From positions 1 to 8,097 of the forward strand of contig DASXCX010000204.1 in NCBI GenBank assembly GCA_036490955.1: DNA of 8,097 bases. Reading direction: 5' to 3'. Numbering within the stretch: position 1 is the stretch's first letter; each line of letters starts with the position of its first letter. Under the pieces are notes generated by a model that was given only the letters and a program-made list of their open reading frames with translations, was not told where the DNA came from and did no database searches. A program made the translations under genes and the position numbers. This DNA is from CAIKMD01 sp036490955 (GTDB lineage: Bacteria; Pseudomonadota; Alphaproteobacteria; ATCC43930; CGMCC-115725). Shown here in pieces: positions 6,143-8,097 of this stretch.

Positions 6143-7108
6143 ATGAGCGAGACCCGCGTGAGGAAAATCGTTATCGTCGCCGGGCCGACCGCGAGCGGTA
6201 AATCGGCGCTGGCGCTGGCGCTGGCCGAGGAATTCGCCAGCACGATCATCAATGCCGACAGCCAGCAGGTCTATCGCGATCTCGCCGTGCTGAGCGCGCG
6301 GCCGAGCGCGGCCGAGCTCGCGCGCGTGCCCCATCGTCTCTACGGCGTGATCGATGCGGCCGAGAACTGCTCGGCCGGGCGCTGGCGCGCGCTCGCGGAG
6401 CAGGAGATAGACGCCGCCCGCGTCGCGGGACGCTTGCCGATCCTCGTCGGCGGCACCGGGCTTTATCTCGAGGCCTTGCTCAATGGTCTCGCCGAGCTGC
6501 CGCCGATCCCGGCCGCCGCCCGCGAGGAAGCGAAGGCGCTCCATGCCGCGCTCGGCGGCGGCGCCTTTCGCGAGCGTCTGGCGGTGCTTGATCCGATCGG
6601 CGCGGCGAAGATCGATGCCAGCGACGCGCAGCGATTGACGCGTGCCTATGAGGTCGCGCGCGCGACCGGCAAGCCGCTCTCGCAGTGGCAGGCCGAGCAG
6701 GCGCCGAACCGGTCGTTGCGCGCGTCGGCGATCGTGTTTTTGCCCGAGCGTGAGAAGCTTTACCGGGCGTGCGATGCGCGCGTGATCGCGATGATGGCCC
6801 ATGGTGCGGAAGAAGAAGCGCGCCGCTTGCTGACGCGGAAACTCGCCGCCAGCCTGCCGGCGATGAAGGCCGTTGGGCTGCGTGAGCTTGGCGCGGCGTT
6901 TGAGGGCCGCATGACCCGCGCGACGGCTATTGCTGCAATGCAGCAAGCGACGCGGCAATATGCCAAACGGCAATACACCTGGTTTCGCAATCGACTCCTA
7001 GAAGGAGAAATATTGCGTAGGACTACGGTAGTTGAGCAATTTTCGGTAAGTTTATTACCGGATATTTTTTCATTTATTCGTGGTTCGCTGTTGACGAGTC
7101 GCGGTTAG
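6143..7108 (+). CDS. miaA: tRNA dimethylallyltransferase MiaA
   Basis: Transfers a dimethylallyl group to A37 of tRNAs that read codons starting with U (i6A37). The protein is 321 aa from ATG 6143. The P-loop GPTASGKS is at 14-21, with DSQQVYRDL at 39-47 (family norm DSMQVYRGL), HRLYG at 64-68, GGTGLYLEALLNG at 103-115, and the C-terminal signature ATRQYAKRQYTWFRNR at 269-284. The start lacks a clear Shine-Dalgarno; a GTG at 6158 (residue 6) is a possible alternative that keeps all motifs. The open frame extends far upstream antisense to serB, but that part is not coding for MiaA. After WFRNR a tail of about 37 residues is encoded by strikingly AT-rich DNA (about 7000-7085) containing a terminator-like hairpin. 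The tail looks protein-like (EQFSVSLLPDIFSFIR, 298-313) and I think it is real rather than a frameshift product. Confidence 0.93.
   Translation: MSETRVRKIVIVAGPTASGKSALALALAEEFASTIINADSQQVYRDLAVLSARPSAAELARVPHRLYGVIDAAENCSAGRWRALAEQEIDAARVAGRLPILVGGTGLYLEALLNGLAELPPIPAAAREEAKALHAALGGGAFRERLAVLDPIGAAKIDASDAQRLTRAYEVARATGKPLSQWQAEQAPNRSLRASAIVFLPEREKLYRACDARVIAMMAHGAEEEARRLLTRKLAASLPAMKAVGLRELGAAFEGRMTRATAIAAMQQATRQYAKRQYTWFRNRLLEGEILRRTTVVEQFSVSLLPDIFSFIRGSLLTSRG
7042..7070 (+). terminator. Intrinsic-terminator-like hairpin within the 3' end of miaA
   Basis: Arms CGGTAA (7044-7049) and TTACCG (7055-7060) pair perfectly around a 5-base loop GTTTA. The stem can extend by a T-G wobble (7043/7061) and a T-A pair (7042/7062). 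It is followed by TA and six T (7065-7070). This is the arrangement of a Rho-independent terminator on the plus strand; on the minus strand the hairpin is followed by A, not T. The stem is only moderately GC-rich, so strength is uncertain. It lies 36 bases or more before the miaA stop codon, so it would act inside the reading frame unless translating ribosomes prevent folding. Confidence 0.55.
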
Positions 7109-7119
7109 GCTTCTAGTTT
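7091..7119 (+). promoter_or_regulatory. Candidate ilvB promoter
   Basis: TTGACG (7091-7096, five of six matches to the -35 consensus), a 17-base spacer and TAGTTT (7114-7119, a weak -10). Its position just after the terminator-like hairpin and upstream of ilvB fits an independent ilvB promoter, with a transcription start predicted near 7126. The left part overlaps the last codons of miaA. Confidence 0.4.
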
Positions 7120-7137
7120 CGCCGCTTTCCGGCGAAA
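7117..7137. promoter_or_regulatory. Inverted repeat with 8-bp arms upstream of ilvB
   Basis: TTTCGCCG (7117-7124) and CGGCGAAA (7130-7137) are perfect reverse complements around the 5-base spacer CTTTC. No T-run follows on the plus strand, so it is not a standard intrinsic terminator. It overlaps the proposed -10/start region and ends 23 bases before the ilvB ribosome binding site (CGGAG, 7161-7165). It may be an operator for a dimeric regulator or an RNA stem in the leader. Confidence 0.5.
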
Positions 7138-7171
7138 ATCCTCAAGCGGGCGCGGTGGTTCGGAGCAAATC

Positions 7172-8097
7172 ATGACGGCAGAACAGATGAACGGGGCCGA
7201 AATGGTCATCAAGGCGCTGGGCGACCAGGGCGTTGATGTCGTATTCGGCTACCCAGGCGGCGCCGTCCTGCCGATCTACGACGCCCTCTTCATGCAGAAC
7301 CGGTTGCGCCACGTCCTCGTGCGCCATGAGCAGGGTGCGGTTCACGCCGCGGAAGGCTATGCCCGCTCGACCGGCAAAATCGGCGTTGTCCTCGTGACCA
7401 GCGGCCCGGGTGCGACCAATGCCGTGACCGGCCTGACCGACGCGCTGATGGACTCGGTGCCGGTGGTCTGCCTGACCGGACAAGTGCCAACCCATCTCAT
7501 CGGCAACGACGCGTTCCAAGAGGCCGACACCACCGGCATCACCCGGCCCTGCACCAAGCATAACTACCTGGTGAAGAACGTTGACGATCTGGCGAAGACA
7601 CTGCATGAGGCATTTTATGTCGCGCGCAGCGGCCGACCGGGGCCGGTCGTGGTCGATTTGCCGAAGGACGTGCTCTTCGCGACCGGTACCTACCGCGCGC
7701 CCGAGACCATCGAGCAGCGCAAATCCTATCGTCCGAAAACCGAGCCCGATCCGGCGCGCATCGCCGCGGCTGCCGATCTCATCGCCAATGCCAAGCGGCC
7801 GCTCTTCTATGCCGGCGGCGGCATCATCAATTCCGGCCCGCATGCGGTGAAGCTCTTCGGCGAGCTGATCGAGATGACCGGCTATCCCTGCACCCTGACC
7901 TTGATGGGATTGGGCGCTTTCCCAGCCGCCGATAAGCGCTATCTCGGCCTCGTCGGCATGCATGGCACCTACGAAGCCAATCTCGCGATGCATGGCTGCG
8001 ACGTCATGGTCAATGTCGGCGCGCGTTTCGACGATCGCGTCACCGGCAAGGTCGCGGCCTTCTCGCCGGGCTCGAAGAAGATCCACATCGACATCGA
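7172..8097 (+). CDS. ilvB: Acetolactate synthase large (catalytic) subunit IlvB, C-terminal half outside the window
   Basis: ThDP-dependent enzyme that condenses two pyruvates to acetolactate, or pyruvate with 2-ketobutyrate to acetohydroxybutyrate: the first common step of Ile/Val/Leu synthesis. The 308 complete codons here are about half of the usual length of about 570-600 residues. The N-terminal ThDP-binding PYR domain (about 5-170) contains VFGYPGGAVLPIYDAL (24-39) and RHEQGAVHAAEGYAR (51-65), with the catalytic glutamate E53. It also has TSGPGATNAVTGLTDALMDS (76-95), GNDAFQEAD (111-119) and RPGPVVVDLPKDV (155-167). The central FAD-binding domain starts at about 190 (PLFYAGGGI, 210-218; VGARFDDRVTG, 282-292). 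The ATG at 7172 has CGGAG 6 nt upstream. The large size of the family and the anabolic-type motifs favour IlvB/IlvI over catabolic AlsS. A small subunit gene (ilvH/ilvN) is expected downstream but not seen. Confidence 0.95.
   Translation, partial: MTAEQMNGAEMVIKALGDQGVDVVFGYPGGAVLPIYDALFMQNRLRHVLVRHEQGAVHAAEGYARSTGKIGVVLVTSGPGATNAVTGLTDALMDSVPVVCLTGQVPTHLIGNDAFQEADTTGITRPCTKHNYLVKNVDDLAKTLHEAFYVARSGRPGPVVVDLPKDVLFATGTYRAPETIEQRKSYRPKTEPDPARIAAAADLIANAKRPLFYAGGGIINSGPHAVKLFGELIEMTGYPCTLTLMGLGAFPAADKRYLGLVGMHGTYEANLAMHGCDVMVNVGARFDDRVTGKVAAFSPGSKKIHIDI

Noticed and set aside
7013..7108. Branched-chain leader peptide for ilvB starting at TTG 7013
   Set aside because: It is in the same frame as miaA and has no dense run of Ile/Leu/Val codons; better explained as the MiaA C-terminal tail with a chance internal AAGGAG.

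Overview
The window is a GC-rich stretch of chromosome, most likely from an alphaproteobacterium. The family-level character of every protein and the order hflK-hflC-DUF2065-degP / serB / miaA-ilvB are what I would expect of that class (from general knowledge, not a search). Coding density is very high, and I see no tRNA, rRNA, CRISPR array, insertion sequence or phage signature. It is essentially a housekeeping region; I do not see a new multi-gene system. The points worth a second look are start-site corrections, regulatory sequences and one motif substitution.

Layout from left to right: (1) 1-1053, minus strand: an Mrp/ApbC-type iron-sulfur carrier ATPase, with its 3' end cut off by the window edge. 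(2) 1054-1190: a divergent promoter region. (3) 1191-3459, plus strand: a tightly coupled hflK-hflC-DUF2065 operon whose genes overlap by 4 bases at each junction (ATGA, then TTGA with a TTG start). (4) 3460-3607: an AT-richer gap that probably carries the degP promoter. (5) 3608-5173, plus: a periplasmic Do-family serine protease with two PDZ domains, most likely starting at a GTG codon. (6) 5174-6085, minus: phosphoserine phosphatase SerB, converging on degP with no base between the two stop codons. (7) 6086-6142: a 57-bp divergent gap with a perfect 12-bp palindrome. (8) 6143-7108, plus: tRNA dimethylallyltransferase MiaA, whose AT-rich 3' end contains an intrinsic-terminator-like hairpin. 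(9) 7091-7171: a probable ilvB promoter and an 8-bp-arm inverted repeat. (10) 7172-8097, plus: the first half of acetolactate synthase large subunit IlvB, running off the right edge.

Functionally, hflK/hflC (membrane scaffold that modulates the FtsH protease), the small DUF2065 membrane protein and the DegP-like protease form an envelope protein-quality-control block. Mrp serves Fe-S protein maturation. SerB (last step of serine synthesis), MiaA (tRNA i6A37 modification) and IlvB (first common step of branched-chain amino-acid synthesis) are independent metabolic or translation genes that lie next to it.
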